A stretch of 32,112 nucleotides of DNA from Microcoleaceae cyanobacterium MO_207.B10 (GCA_030064835.1 JASJEE010000070.1:1-32112), one strand, 5' to 3'; positions 17,335 to 25,340 are shown, counted from the stretch's first letter. The notes: generated by a model not told the origin, from the sequence alone. Numbers and translations are program-made.

Positions 17335-17458
17335 TAAGATGAAACAGTCCACTACTGGACTGACATACCTAAAATGGTTCGTGACGACGGATTGCTAAAT
17401 CTCTTTCATAGCATGAATTTAAGCCGTCTAACGCACCCTACTGGACTGTTTCATCTTA
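17335..17458. repeat. MITE-like element with 17-bp perfect inverted ends
   Basis: The ends are TAAGATGAAACAGTCCA (17335-17351) and its exact reverse complement (17442-17458), giving a 124-bp non-coding unit. A second small hairpin CAGTCCA/TGGACTG overlaps the left end. The interior 17376-17441 is homologous to the first half of the element at 10658-10784. Partial end copies occur at about 17581, 17718 and 29970. Confidence 0.7.
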
Positions 17459-17473
17459 AATGTTGCAATAGAT

Positions 17474-17486
17474 GTAGGTTGGGTTG
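17474..17486 (+). repeat. GTAGGTTGGGTTG repeat end
   Basis: The same 13 bases form the left end of the inverted-repeat element at 29993-30089. Here the right arm is shortened to AACCCAAC at about 17517-17524, so this is a degraded or shorter family member. Confidence 0.5.
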
Positions 17487-17536
17487 AGGAACGTTTGCGG
17501 AGCATTTCCAACGGAAAAACCCAACAACAATCTTTC

Positions 17537-17565
17537 TCCCCTACTCCCCTACTCCCCTACTCCCT
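17537..17565. repeat. Pyrimidine-rich octamer array TCCCCTAC x3.6
   Basis: Period 8, C4 runs spaced by four bases. The complementary strand has four G runs with 4-nt loops, a G-quadruplex-capable pattern. Confidence 0.55.
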
Positions 17566-17648
17566 AATGCACTATTTTAGTTGAAACAGTCCACTACTCG
17601 AATGACACACCTTAAATAAATGGTGGGTTAAAAGGAAGTGTGGGAAGA

Positions 17649-17672
17649 GGGGGAGGAGGGGGAGGAGGGGGA
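17649..17672. repeat. Purine-rich array AGGGGG/AGG, period 9
   Basis: Three runs of five G separated by AGGA on the plus strand, about 85 bp after the pyrimidine-rich array. G-quadruplex-capable by pattern only. Confidence 0.5.
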
Positions 17673-17752
17673 AGATAACTATACCTAGAAACAAAAATCT
17701 ATTGCAGAGTTTTAGGGGTGTCAGTCCACTACAATTTTGCACTACATACTAA

Positions 17753-17773
17753 CACCTATCACCTACCACCTAT
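17753..17773. repeat. Heptamer array CACCTAT/CACCTAC
   Basis: Three 7-bp units (CACCTAT, CACCTAC, CACCTAT) about 80 bp before the first TRAP receptor gene. Same family as 20555-20589 and 21925-21959, and as the reverse complement of 6035-6055. Confidence 0.6.
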
Positions 17774-17852
17774 ATATCTTTAACCAGAAGCTCTGCTAAA
17801 ATTGTTCTACATCTGCTTGAGACCAAACTTGAGAAGCAAAATAACAAAATAG

Positions 17853-18959
17853 ATGAAACGCAGAAAACTAATAAATAACATTACAGTGGGAGCAGCAAGC
17901 GCAGCAGCGTTGGCCGCTTGTAATCAAACCACCACTCAAACTACCACCACCGACAGCTTGCCTAAAATAAGATGGAAAATGACAACAAGTTGGCCTCGCT
18001 CCCTAGACACAATATTTGGTGCGGCACAAACAGTGTGCGATCGCGTTGCAGCTATGACCAATGGCAGATTCAAAATCACCCCTTATTCTGCAGGAGAAAT
18101 CGTACCAGGTTTAGAAGTTCTTGATGCCGTCCAACAAAGAACAGTACAATGTGGCCATACGGCAAGTTACTATTACATTGGCAAAAATCCCGCCCTCGCG
18201 TTTGGCACAACTATTCCCTTTGGCTTAACTGCCCAACAACAAAACGCTTGGTACTATCATGGTGGCGGACTAGAAACAATGCACAAATTATACTCCGATT
18301 TTAATATCATTAGTTTTCCGGCTGGGAACACTGGGGTACAAATGGGTGGTTGGTTCAAACGAGAAATTAAGACTGTCGGCGATCTAAACGGTTTAAAAAT
18401 GCGCATCCCTGGATTTGGTGGTCAAGTAATGAGTAGATTGGGGGTAAATGTGCAAGTATTACCCGGTGGTGAAATATTCCTAGCACTGGAAAGAGGCGCA
18501 TTGGATGCAGCCGAGTGGGTAGGTCCATATGACGACCTAAAATTAGGGTTACATAAAGCAGCAAAATATTATTACTATCCTGGTTGGTGGGAACCTGGTC
18601 CGACTTTTGAAGTGCAAGTTAACCTCAATGAATGGAACAAACTGCCAAAAGAATATCAGGAAGCTTTTAAGAGTGCTGCATACCAAGCTAATATAAGTAT
18701 GCTTGCCCAATATGATGCTTTAAACGGAGCAGCCTTAGCAGAATTAATTGCAGGTGATACCGAGTTACGTTCCTACAGTCAAGAAATATTGCAGGCCGCA
18801 CAAAAAGAAGCTTTTGCATTTTATGAAGAAAAAGCTAGTCAAGATGCGACTTTTAAAGAAATCTATGAAGAGTGGAAAAAGTTCCGAGAACAGATTTACA
18901 AGTGGAATGCTATTAATGAATTGAGTTTTGCCCAGTTTACTTTCAATAATCAAGAATAA
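17853..18959 (+). CDS. TRAP-type solute receptor (DctP family), predicted lipoprotein
   Basis: Extracytoplasmic receptor of a TRAP transporter, 368 residues. The N-terminus MKRRKLI carries an arginine pair as in Tat signals, then a hydrophobic stretch and lipobox LAAC with Cys23, predicting a lipid-anchored periplasmic protein. Mature sequence: [15 protein letters not shown], then GLKMRIPG with Arg184, the conserved carboxylate-binding Arg of TRAP receptors, and AEWVGPYDD with Glu221-Trp222. The Glu-Trp pair and WWEPGP stretch place it near the 2-oxoacid/lactate receptors (TakP-like) rather than DctP for succinate or SiaP for sialic acid; this assignment is from memory of the families. It is followed after 9 bp by a paralogue. 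No DctQ or DctM membrane subunit is present in the window. Confidence 0.9.
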   Translation: MKRRKLINNITVGAASAAALAACNQTTTQTTTTDSLPKIRWKMTTSWPRSLDTIFGAAQTVCDRVAAMTNGRFKITPYSAGEIVPGLEVLDAVQQRTVQCGHTASYYYIGKNPALAFGTTIPFGLTAQQQNAWYYHGGGLETMHKLYSDFNIISFPAGNTGVQMGGWFKREIKTVGDLNGLKMRIPGFGGQVMSRLGVNVQVLPGGEIFLALERGALDAAEWVGPYDDLKLGLHKAAKYYYYPGWWEPGPTFEVQVNLNEWNKLPKEYQEAFKSAAYQANISMLAQYDALNGAALAELIAGDTELRSYSQEILQAAQKEAFAFYEEKASQDATFKEIYEEWKKFREQIYKWNAINELSFAQFTFNNQE

Positions 18960-18968
18960 TCACGAACA

Positions 18969-20048
18969 ATGAAACGTCGAAACTTAATTGGTTACAGTGC
19001 GGTAGCTGCTACAACCGCAGTCACACTTCCGGCTTTAGTAGGCCAAACCCAAACCCCACAAATCAGATGGAAAATGGCAACAAGTTGGCCGAAATCTCTG
19101 GATACTTTATTTGGCGGAGCGCAGACAGTATGCGATCGCGTGGCAGCTTTAACAAATGGCAAATTTACCATTACCCCCTATCAAGCAGGTGAAATAGTCG
19201 GAGGGTTGGAAGTATTAGATGTTGTTCAGCAAGGAACAGTCCAATGTGGTCATACTCCTAGCTATTACTATAAAGGTAAAAATTCTGCCCTGGTTTTTTG
19301 TACTGGCGTTCCGTTTGGTTTTACTGCCCAACAGCAAAATGCGTGGCTCTATCACGGCGGTGGTTTAGAAGCCGTACAAAAAGTTTACGCTCAGTTTAAT
19401 GTTATCAACTTTCCTGCTGGTAACACCGGGGCACAAATGGGCGGTTGGTTTAGAAGGGAAATTAATACTGTGGCCGATTTAAATGGTCTCAAGATGCGTA
19501 TTCCAGGTTTGGGAGGAGATGTGATGAGCAGGTTGGGAGTAAATGTGCAAGTATTACCTGGTGGAGAAGTTTATCTGGCTTTGGAAAGAGGTACTATTGA
19601 TGCTGCAGAATGGGCTGGACCTTATGATGATGATCAATTAGGTTTATATAAGGCAGCAAAATATTATTACTATCCTGGTTGGTGGGAACCGGGCCCGAGT
19701 TTAGATCTGTTGATTAATTTGGATGCTTGGAATGATTTGCCAAAAGAATATCAGGAAATTGTTCAAACAGCAGCTTATGAGGCTAATATCAATATGTTAG
19801 CTCAATATGATGCTTTGAATCCTAAAGCTTTAGCAAGTTTGATTTCTCAAGGTGTCGAATTGAGGGCTTTTAGTCCGGAAATTATGCAGGCTGCTCAAAA
19901 GGCTGCGTTTAAAATTTATGAGGAAAATTCTCGTCAAAATGAAGATTTTCAGGAAGTATATCAACAGTGGCAAAAATTTCGAGAAAAAGTTTATAACTGG
20001 AATAAAGTTAATGAATTAAGTTTTGCTCAGTTTGCATTTAGGAGTTAA
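18969..20048 (+). CDS. TRAP-type solute receptor (DctP family), predicted soluble paralogue
   Basis: Tandem copy of the preceding gene, 359 residues and roughly 70% identical by eye, with the same key residues (Arg177 in MRIPG, Glu214-Trp215 in AEWAGP). The signal again starts with an RR pair (MKRRNLIG), but the lipobox cysteine is absent: the sequence runs [10 protein letters not shown], consistent with cleavage by signal peptidase I and a free periplasmic protein. Differences cluster in surface positions and in the region around FGTTIPFG versus FCTGVPFG, so ligand preference may differ. The 9-bp gap after the first gene implies one transcript. The membrane subunits must be encoded elsewhere. 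Confidence 0.9.
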   Translation: MKRRNLIGYSAVAATTAVTLPALVGQTQTPQIRWKMATSWPKSLDTLFGGAQTVCDRVAALTNGKFTITPYQAGEIVGGLEVLDVVQQGTVQCGHTPSYYYKGKNSALVFCTGVPFGFTAQQQNAWLYHGGGLEAVQKVYAQFNVINFPAGNTGAQMGGWFRREINTVADLNGLKMRIPGLGGDVMSRLGVNVQVLPGGEVYLALERGTIDAAEWAGPYDDDQLGLYKAAKYYYYPGWWEPGPSLDLLINLDAWNDLPKEYQEIVQTAAYEANINMLAQYDALNPKALASLISQGVELRAFSPEIMQAAQKAAFKIYEENSRQNEDFQEVYQQWQKFREKVYNWNKVNELSFAQFAFRS

Positions 20049-20058
20049 TTAGGCGTAG

Positions 20059-20078
20059 GGGCGATTTGCAAATCGCCC
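20059..20078. repeat. 20-bp perfect palindrome GGGCGATTTG/CAAATCGCCC
   Basis: Lies 10 bp after the stop of the second TRAP receptor gene. Related in layout (TAGGG arm, inner arm TTG/CAA) to the palindromes behind narB and nrtP, but with a different core. Confidence 0.6.
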
Positions 20079-20270
20079 GTATAGGAATGAATAGAGATGA
20101 AACATTTTTTTATACCGAATTAAACTAATTTGATATCAGGAACTAAAAATTAGAAAAGTATATGCCATATATTATACTAATAAAAAAAACTTGCCCTCGT
20201 TAAGGTGGGGGAATGTTACAACATATTTCGGACTTATGATGTACAAGGCGTAAATTGAATTTCTTGTAGT

Positions 20271-20287
20271 GCGGGCATCTTGCCCGC
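20271..20287. repeat. Small hairpin repeat GCGGGCA/TGCCCGC
   Basis: A 7-bp stem with 3-nt loop, GC-rich in an AT-rich gap. A palindromic-repeat type common in filamentous cyanobacteria. Confidence 0.5.
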
Positions 20288-20331
20288 GATGGCAGTATCT
20301 CATAACATCGGAAAGCGCTGTATGCTTGAGA

Positions 20332-20474
20332 AAACTTCAACTATTAACTAATTAATAATTTTTTTCCACTTTATCCCTTTTATAGCTAGCCTTTTTATTT
20401 GTTTTTCCTATTATTTACCACACCCAATACGCCACACCCTACACCCAAGATTGATAAGATTTGTAGCAAACATT
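20332..20474 (-). repeat. Dispersed ~150-bp repeat, copy 2
   Basis: Reverse-complement counterpart of 6069-6223: ATGCTTGAGAAAACTTCAAC at one end, GATTTGTAGCAAACATT at the other. Differences are mostly in the A/T-run middle. A further partial end (TTTGTAGCAAACATTT) is seen at about 20597-20612. The remainder of the 20049-20627 gap holds only the palindromes and the heptamer array. Confidence 0.75.
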
Positions 20475-20554
20475 AAAGTATTTCATATAATATTTAGCTT
20501 TTCAGCTAAGTATTATATATAGTTATCATAGTTAAACCGAGCCTCAGACCTAGC

Positions 20555-20589
20555 ACCTACCACCTAAAACCTAAAACCTAAAACCTAAA
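20555..20589. repeat. Heptamer array ACCTAAA x5
   Basis: Units ACCTACC then four ACCTAAA, exact 7-bp period, 39 bp beyond the truncated gene at 20628-21272. Same family as 21925-21959, 17753-17773 and the reverse complement of 6035-6055. Confidence 0.7.
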
Positions 20590-20627
20590 AAAACATTTGT
20601 AGCAAACATTTAAAATCTGCTATAATA

Positions 20628-21272
20628 TCAGCACAAATCATGCCATTCTTTGGGAAAACCTTGTTGTGGAAAAACCATTTTACTCTGTTGATAATGTTCA
20701 AAAAATTTCAGAAAATTATTAATAAAAATTCCATAACAGCGATTCCGATAAATCACAGCCATATTATGATTAACTACAGCCCATTGATAGGGGAAATTAT
20801 CTCTATTGTATACTTCTAAAGCCAACTCACAACAAGCCAAAGCAATCTCTAAATTAACATCAGGGTCTCCATCTGGTAATGCCCAAATAATCCGACCAAA
20901 ATTTACCAATACTTTAGCAATTATCGCTGCTTTTTCTTCACCAATGTAGGGAAAAGTTTGGTTTGCCCACTTGCGTAAAATATATATAAAATGTGGTTCT
21001 AATAAATCAACATTTTCGACAATTAGAGGATAAACTTTTTGAGGGTCGGCTTGTTTGTCCAGGCTTAGTTGTAATACTTCTAGTAAAAATGGCAAAGTTC
21101 CCTCAGTAGGTCTCGTTAAAGATGGAGTAACCATTTTTGCTTCTAACCAAGCAGCAAGATGTTGAGAATATAGCACATTTTCCTCAAAAAGTTTGAAAAT
21201 AGGAAAAGATGATTGCATAAATGTATGTTGAGTAAATTTTGAAACTATTTCCAGGAGGTGAAAGTTAATCAT
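20628..21272 (-). CDS. Truncated TPR/CHAT-family protein, N-terminal part
   Basis: A 214-residue protein resembling the N-terminal part of cyanobacterial TPR-CHAT proteins: LEIALACCELALEVYNRDNFPYQWAV followed by NHNMAVIYRNR is a recognisable repeat of that family (usual form: LEVYTREDFPEQWA ... NNLANAYSDR). A second, decayed unit (FEHYQQSKMVFPQQGFPKEW) follows, and the frame then ends at TGA (20628-20630). The remaining repeats and the CHAT protease-like domain are missing, and downstream sequence is repeats, so the gene looks cut off. It might still make a short protein. Full-length relatives are putative caspase-like signalling proteins; no activity can be expected here. Confidence 0.6.
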   Translation of the reverse strand: MINFHLLEIVSKFTQHTFMQSSFPIFKLFEENVLYSQHLAAWLEAKMVTPSLTRPTEGTLPFLLEVLQLSLDKQADPQKVYPLIVENVDLLEPHFIYILRKWANQTFPYIGEEKAAIIAKVLVNFGRIIWALPDGDPDVNLEIALACCELALEVYNRDNFPYQWAVVNHNMAVIYRNRCYGIFINNFLKFFEHYQQSKMVFPQQGFPKEWHDLC

Positions 21273-21581
21273 TTTTATTGTTTTTTGCTCCTCCCTTGTT
21301 AGCCAGTTTACTTTCTACTTTCCCAGAGAATAGAGTAGGTCTCCGGATAATATGGGATAATTTTTAGTGGAAATTGATTTGGGTCAATTAAAAATCAAGT
21401 ATAGTATAGATAAGTTGATTTTCTGAAACTTTTTTTGATTTGTTGAAAAAATCACAAGAGTATAAGATTTTGACTATTTTGAACATATGGAGGAGCAAAA
21501 TTTATTACTAATCATAAACAACTCAATTCTTAAGCATTCAGCAAGAAATGCTGACATTTGATAAACAACAGGTATTCAAAG

Positions 21582-21821
21582 ATGAAAGTATTATTAATTG
21601 GATTGATTAAAGGCTACAAAATTTTAATTTCACCAATATTACCGCCATCCTGTCGGTTTCAACCCACTTGTTCAGAATATGCGATGGAAGCGATAGAAAG
21701 ATTTGGTATTTTTAGAGGTAGTGGGATGGCAATAATGCGAATTTTGCGCTGCCATCCTTTTCATCCAGGCGGTTACGATCCAGTACCTCCTAAAAATTCA
21801 GAAAGTAAAAATGTCAAGTAA
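21582..21821 (+). CDS. yidD: Membrane protein insertion efficiency factor YidD
   Basis: A small 79-residue membrane-associated protein that assists YidC-dependent insertion of inner-membrane proteins. The family core is clear: [19 protein letters not shown], then [18 protein letters not shown] with its two conserved Cys, and [13 protein letters not shown] near the end. I start at the ATG at 21582; an upstream in-frame TTG at 21558 would add eight non-conserved residues. In many bacteria yidD follows rnpA; neither rnpA nor yidC is next to it here. The 285-bp gap upstream (21273-21557) holds AT-rich sequence with nothing I recognise. Confidence 0.95.
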   Translation: MKVLLIGLIKGYKILISPILPPSCRFQPTCSEYAMEAIERFGIFRGSGMAIMRILRCHPFHPGGYDPVPPKNSESKNVK

Positions 21822-21924
21822 AGCTTGATGTTTTATCATGTTTATTCATACCAAATTCAATAAAGATTGTTGCAGTAAAATCTTTTGTCAAAGGATGGGA
21901 AAATTTGCACTTATTCTATGTTAG

Positions 21925-21959
21925 ACCTAACACCTACCACCTAAAACCTAACACCTCAA
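21925..21959. repeat. Heptamer array ACCTAAC/ACCTACC/ACCTAAA x5
   Basis: Five 7-bp units in the gap between yidD and the phytoene-dehydrogenase-like gene. Same ACCTANN family as 20555-20589. Confidence 0.65.
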
Positions 21960-21999
21960 AATTAACCAATGTAGCAAGATTTTTTGAAAATGGTATGAT

Positions 22000-22034
22000 T
22001 AATTGTTAATTGTTAATTGTTAATTGTTAATTGT
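22000..22034. repeat. Heptamer array TAATTGT x5
   Basis: Five perfect 7-bp units, about 65 bp before the FAD enzyme gene at 22101. A unit unrelated to the neighbouring ACCTANN array, but with the same period. Confidence 0.7.
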
Positions 22035-22100
22035 TAAAAACTTAAATCAAGAACCTAAAACATAATAGTAATTAGATCAAAAATTAATAGAAAAAATCAA

Positions 22101-23642
22101 ATGTCTCAAACTGATGTAATTATAATAGGCAGTGGAATTGGTGGTTTAAGTTGTGCTGCCTTACTCGCACATTATGGTTTTGATGTCATAGTTTGTGAAA
22201 GTCACTTGATCGCTGGTGGAGCCGCCCATAGTTTTCAACGCCAAGGCTATAAATTTGACTCCGGGCCCTCACTCCACTCCGGCTTATCCTATCGCCCCTC
22301 TACTAACCCACTAGCACAAGTATTAGATGCCATCGGTGAGAATGTACCATGCGCCACTTATGACACTTGGGGCTGTTGTTTGCCAGAAGGTAATTTTGAT
22401 ACGTCGGTCGGTGCAGACCAATTTTGTGATGTACTGCAAAGGCTCAGAGGTGATAACGCTGTGGCACAATGGCGTAAACTACAGGAAGTTATGGCTCCAC
22501 TAGCGTCAGCAGCGGTCGCTATTCCTCCTGCATCTCTCCGATTTGACTTGGGGGCAATCATCACAATGGGGAAGTTTATTCCCTCTATGACAAAACATAT
22601 ATTCAATGTTGCCAAACTCACAGGTTCCTTTTCTCAAATTATTGAAGGTGTGGTTACAGACCCTTTTATCCTGAACTGGCTAGACTTACTTTGCTTTCTA
22701 CTTTCGGGTTTGCCAGCAAATGCTACCAGTGCAGCCGAAGTTGCATTTATGTTTGCTGAATGGTATAGACCAGGAGTAGTGCTTGACTATCCCATCGGTG
22801 GGAGTGAGGCGATCGTTGATGCTTTAGTGCGGGGGTTAAAAAAGCATGGTGGTCAACTGATGTTAAATGCTCATGTAGAGCAGGTGATAGTCAAGGGTGG
22901 GCGTGCTGTGGGTGTGAGTTTGCGAAATGGCAACGAAATTCGCGCCTCTCAAGCAGTCATATCTAATGCTTCAGTCTGGGATACTTTAAAATTACTGCCA
23001 GAGGGTGCGGTGCCTACATCTTTTCGGGAAGCAAGACAAGCAACACCAGAATGTAATAGTTTTATGCACTTACATTTAGGTATTGATAGCACAAATATCA
23101 AACCAGACTTGGCTTGTCACTATATTATTGTCAATGACTGGGAAAAAGGGGTGGATGCACCGCAGAATGTTGTGTTGATATCTATTCCATCTTTATTAGA
23201 CCCCACTCTTGCACCACCAGGAAAGCAGGTTATTCATGTCTATACTCCAGGAAATGAGCCTTATCAACTGTGGCAGGGGATGGATAGAAATAGTCAGGAA
23301 TATGGACAACAAAAACAAGCAAGAGCTGAGGTGATGTGGCAAGCATTGGAGCGGATCATACCTGATGTGCGAAAGTGCTGCGATCTGACATTAGTCGGTA
23401 CTCCAATAACTCACGAACGTTTTCTGCGCCGTCACCGGGGGTCTTATGGCCCTGCTATTCGAGCCGGGGAAGGTTTGTTTCCAGGCCCGAATACACCTTT
23501 GCCGGGATTATTATGTTGTGGTGACTCGACTTTTCCCGGTATTGGTTTGCCTGCAGTGGCAGTTAGTGGGATGATAGCAGCAAATACTCTGGCTCCTGTT
23601 TCTCAGCATTTGGAATTGTTGAAAAATATTGGTTATGTTTGA
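22101..23642 (+). CDS. FAD-dependent phytoene-dehydrogenase/CrtISO-like oxidoreductase
   Basis: A 513-residue flavoprotein of the amine-oxidase-like superfamily. The N-terminal Rossmann motif is VIIIGSGIGGLSCAALLAHYG (Gly10, Gly12, Gly15), followed by the family stretch AGGAAHSFQRQGYKFDSGP, equivalent to the GG...F.R.GY.FD.G segment of carotenoid desaturases and the carotenoid isomerase CrtISO. The C-terminal FAD-binding end reads CCGDSTFPGIGLPAVAVSGMIAA. Family members desaturate or isomerise carotenoids or saturate retinol; the substrate cannot be told here. It is followed by two FAD monooxygenases in the same direction, with gaps of 336 and 437 bp, so a shared pathway is possible but co-transcription is uncertain. 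Its 3' end is duplicated as a scar at 25397-25476. Confidence 0.88.
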   Translation: MSQTDVIIIGSGIGGLSCAALLAHYGFDVIVCESHLIAGGAAHSFQRQGYKFDSGPSLHSGLSYRPSTNPLAQVLDAIGENVPCATYDTWGCCLPEGNFDTSVGADQFCDVLQRLRGDNAVAQWRKLQEVMAPLASAAVAIPPASLRFDLGAIITMGKFIPSMTKHIFNVAKLTGSFSQIIEGVVTDPFILNWLDLLCFLLSGLPANATSAAEVAFMFAEWYRPGVVLDYPIGGSEAIVDALVRGLKKHGGQLMLNAHVEQVIVKGGRAVGVSLRNGNEIRASQAVISNASVWDTLKLLPEGAVPTSFREARQATPECNSFMHLHLGIDSTNIKPDLACHYIIVNDWEKGVDAPQNVVLISIPSLLDPTLAPPGKQVIHVYTPGNEPYQLWQGMDRNSQEYGQQKQARAEVMWQALERIIPDVRKCCDLTLVGTPITHERFLRRHRGSYGPAIRAGEGLFPGPNTPLPGLLCCGDSTFPGIGLPAVAVSGMIAANTLAPVSQHLELLKNIGYV

Positions 23643-23658
23643 TGATGATAACTTGTAT

Positions 23659-23679
23659 GGTAATTGGTAATAGGTAATA
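23659..23679. repeat. Heptamer array GGTAATT/GGTAATA x3
   Basis: Three 7-bp units 16 bp after the stop of the phytoene-dehydrogenase-like gene. Confidence 0.55.
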
Positions 23680-23774
23680 CTCAAGCCAAAGAGCTAATTA
23701 ACCTATTAATTATGATATAGTGTTTTTTGATTAAATAAAAAGCTATTGAGTATAGGCTAATGACCTACACTCTA

Positions 23775-23930
23775 AGAGGGTATCTATAAATAAAAAATTA
23801 AGCTTTGACGTAGGGTGGGTTAGGCGGGAATAATCTCACAATAAATAAAAGAATATTTATCTGACCGCCGTAACCCACCTAATATTGGTTATTTGAGGCA
23901 TTTTTTATATTTATTTTACAGATACCTTCT
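23775..23930. repeat. MITE-like element, ~156 bp, long inverted ends
   Basis: Left end AGAGGGTATCT (775-785) and right end AGATACCTTCT (920-930) are inverted copies with one mismatch, and the similarity extends into the A/T runs next to them. Nested inside are TAGGGTGGGTTAGGCGG (23811-23827) and the imperfect inverse CCGCCGTAACCCACCTA (23865-23881), so the whole unit can fold into one long hairpin. Non-coding; about 50 bp before the next gene. Confidence 0.65.
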
Positions 23931-23978
23931 AAAGAACTAATTTCTCTGATACCGATCAAATAGCAAAGGTCAAATGAC

Positions 23979-25340
23979 ATGACAACTAAAAAACAAATTG
24001 TAATTATTGGTGCAGGACCAGCAGGATTGTTACTTGCTCATTATCTCTTGACTCGTTCTAATGATTATCAAGTGACAGTCTATGATAAGAGAAGCGATCC
24101 TAGAACAAGTGAACAATCAAAAAGAGCATTTGTAATTGGTATATCCCAGCGTGGTCGTCAAGCTTTGCAAAAAATAGATGGTCTATGGAATGCTGTCAGA
24201 GAAAAAGGTGTAGCTGTATCTAAAACAGCAGTTTATTCTCCAAAAAAATCCCAATGGCAGTATTTCCAACGGAGTAAAGATCCTGACTATTTTAATCTTC
24301 TCATTAGTCGAGACTATCTCTGTATTACATTATTGGACGAATTAGAAAAGCGAGCAAAAGGTAACCTGAACCTTATTTTTAATGCTACTTGTAACCAGGT
24401 TGATTTAAAGCAACATCAGGTTAAGTTGATTGTTGGTGGAGAAAGCGTTGTTGAACAATCCTACGATTTATTAGTTGGGGCGGATGGGGTTCATTCTGTT
24501 GTTAGAAATGCGATGTTGAAACAACCGAAGTTTGATTTCCAACAGCGCTATTTCGATACTATCTGGAAAGTAATGCACGTTCCTCGACCTGTTGAAATGC
24601 CAGCAAATGCTTCGCACTTTTTCAGAAAAATCTATCCGAATAATGGATTAAAAACAGCTCCTTGTAAGCTTTCAGTGGGTGCTATTCCAGAAATTAATGA
24701 CAAGTTATGTATTCTGATGTTTTGGAATCCCGCTCCTCAGATTGCTGAAGAAAACCCACCAGGTATTAATACGACAGCCGATGTTCAAAAGATAGTTACC
24801 GACACTTGGTTCCCTAATCTGGGAATTAAAATTAGTGACGCACAAGCCCAAGAATACTTCCAGCAAAGACCTTCAACTATTTTTGAAACAAAATGCAGTC
24901 GTTACCACGACCTTCCTGGTCAAGCTATTATTGTTGGTGATGCTGCCCATGCTATGTCATCACGTTTAGGTCAAGGATGTCAGGCTGCTTTTAGTGATGT
25001 TATGGCTTTTGATCGGCTATTACAAGAAGAAGCGGACAATCTCAATATTGTACTTCCCAAATATTCCGAACAACAAGTGAATGAAGGACACGCAATTACC
25101 GATCTAAATACCCAACTGTTACCCCGTTCTCAAAGGCTACTTTTTTTAATGAATATGGTCATGGGAATCCAAAGTAAATTGAGCAAAACTTTTCCTAAAT
25201 TGAGTAAAGGTTCTTATTCCTATCTCCTTTCACAAACAACCTTGCCATATTCACAAATTGCTGAACGCTTTCAGCTTTGGATGCGTCTTATTAAATGGTC
25301 TAATGATAAAATTATTAGCCAAACTTCAAGAAAAGTATAG
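23979..25340 (+). CDS. FAD-dependent monooxygenase, kynurenine 3-monooxygenase-like
   Basis: A class A flavoprotein hydroxylase of 453 residues using NAD(P)H, FAD and oxygen. Motifs: GAGPAG (11-16) for FAD, ISQRGRQAL (55-63) resembling the substrate-side stretch of kynurenine 3-monooxygenases, the DG motif VGADG (166-170), and the GD motif VGDAAHAMSSRLGQGCQAAF (319-338). The C-terminus has a basic/hydrophobic stretch (LLFLMNMVMGIQSKLSKTF) that may bind the membrane, as in KMO. The true substrate is unknown; UbiH/VisC-type and secondary-metabolite hydroxylases share these motifs. It lies between the phytoene-dehydrogenase-like gene and a scar copied from that gene's 3' end, suggesting a local duplication or insertion. 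Confidence 0.85.
   Translation: MTTKKQIVIIGAGPAGLLLAHYLLTRSNDYQVTVYDKRSDPRTSEQSKRAFVIGISQRGRQALQKIDGLWNAVREKGVAVSKTAVYSPKKSQWQYFQRSKDPDYFNLLISRDYLCITLLDELEKRAKGNLNLIFNATCNQVDLKQHQVKLIVGGESVVEQSYDLLVGADGVHSVVRNAMLKQPKFDFQQRYFDTIWKVMHVPRPVEMPANASHFFRKIYPNNGLKTAPCKLSVGAIPEINDKLCILMFWNPAPQIAEENPPGINTTADVQKIVTDTWFPNLGIKISDAQAQEYFQQRPSTIFETKCSRYHDLPGQAIIVGDAAHAMSSRLGQGCQAAFSDVMAFDRLLQEEADNLNIVLPKYSEQQVNEGHAITDLNTQLLPRSQRLLFLMNMVMGIQSKLSKTFPKLSKGSYSYLLSQTTLPYSQIAERFQLWMRLIKWSNDKIISQTSRKV

Larger units (their letters stand above)
16706..17852. other. 1.15-kb non-coding gap rich in repeats
   Basis: No gene visible on either strand. It holds an AATTAAT heptamer array (16982-17008), a 124-bp inverted-repeat element (17335-17458), a GTAGGTTGGGTTG repeat (17474-17486), a pyrimidine tract (17537-17565), a purine tract (17649-17672), partial copies of the CAGTCCACTAC motif (17587, 17722) and a CACCTAT heptamer array (17753-17773). 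It spans the start regions of the WD40 kinase gene (leftward) and the TRAP receptor genes (rightward); no promoter could be placed confidently. Confidence 0.7.

Noticed and set aside
21487-21561. Small frame ATGGAGGAGCAA... just before yidD
   Set aside because: About 24 codons, no family resemblance; the GGAGGAG stretch is inside the frame, so it does not serve as its ribosome site.
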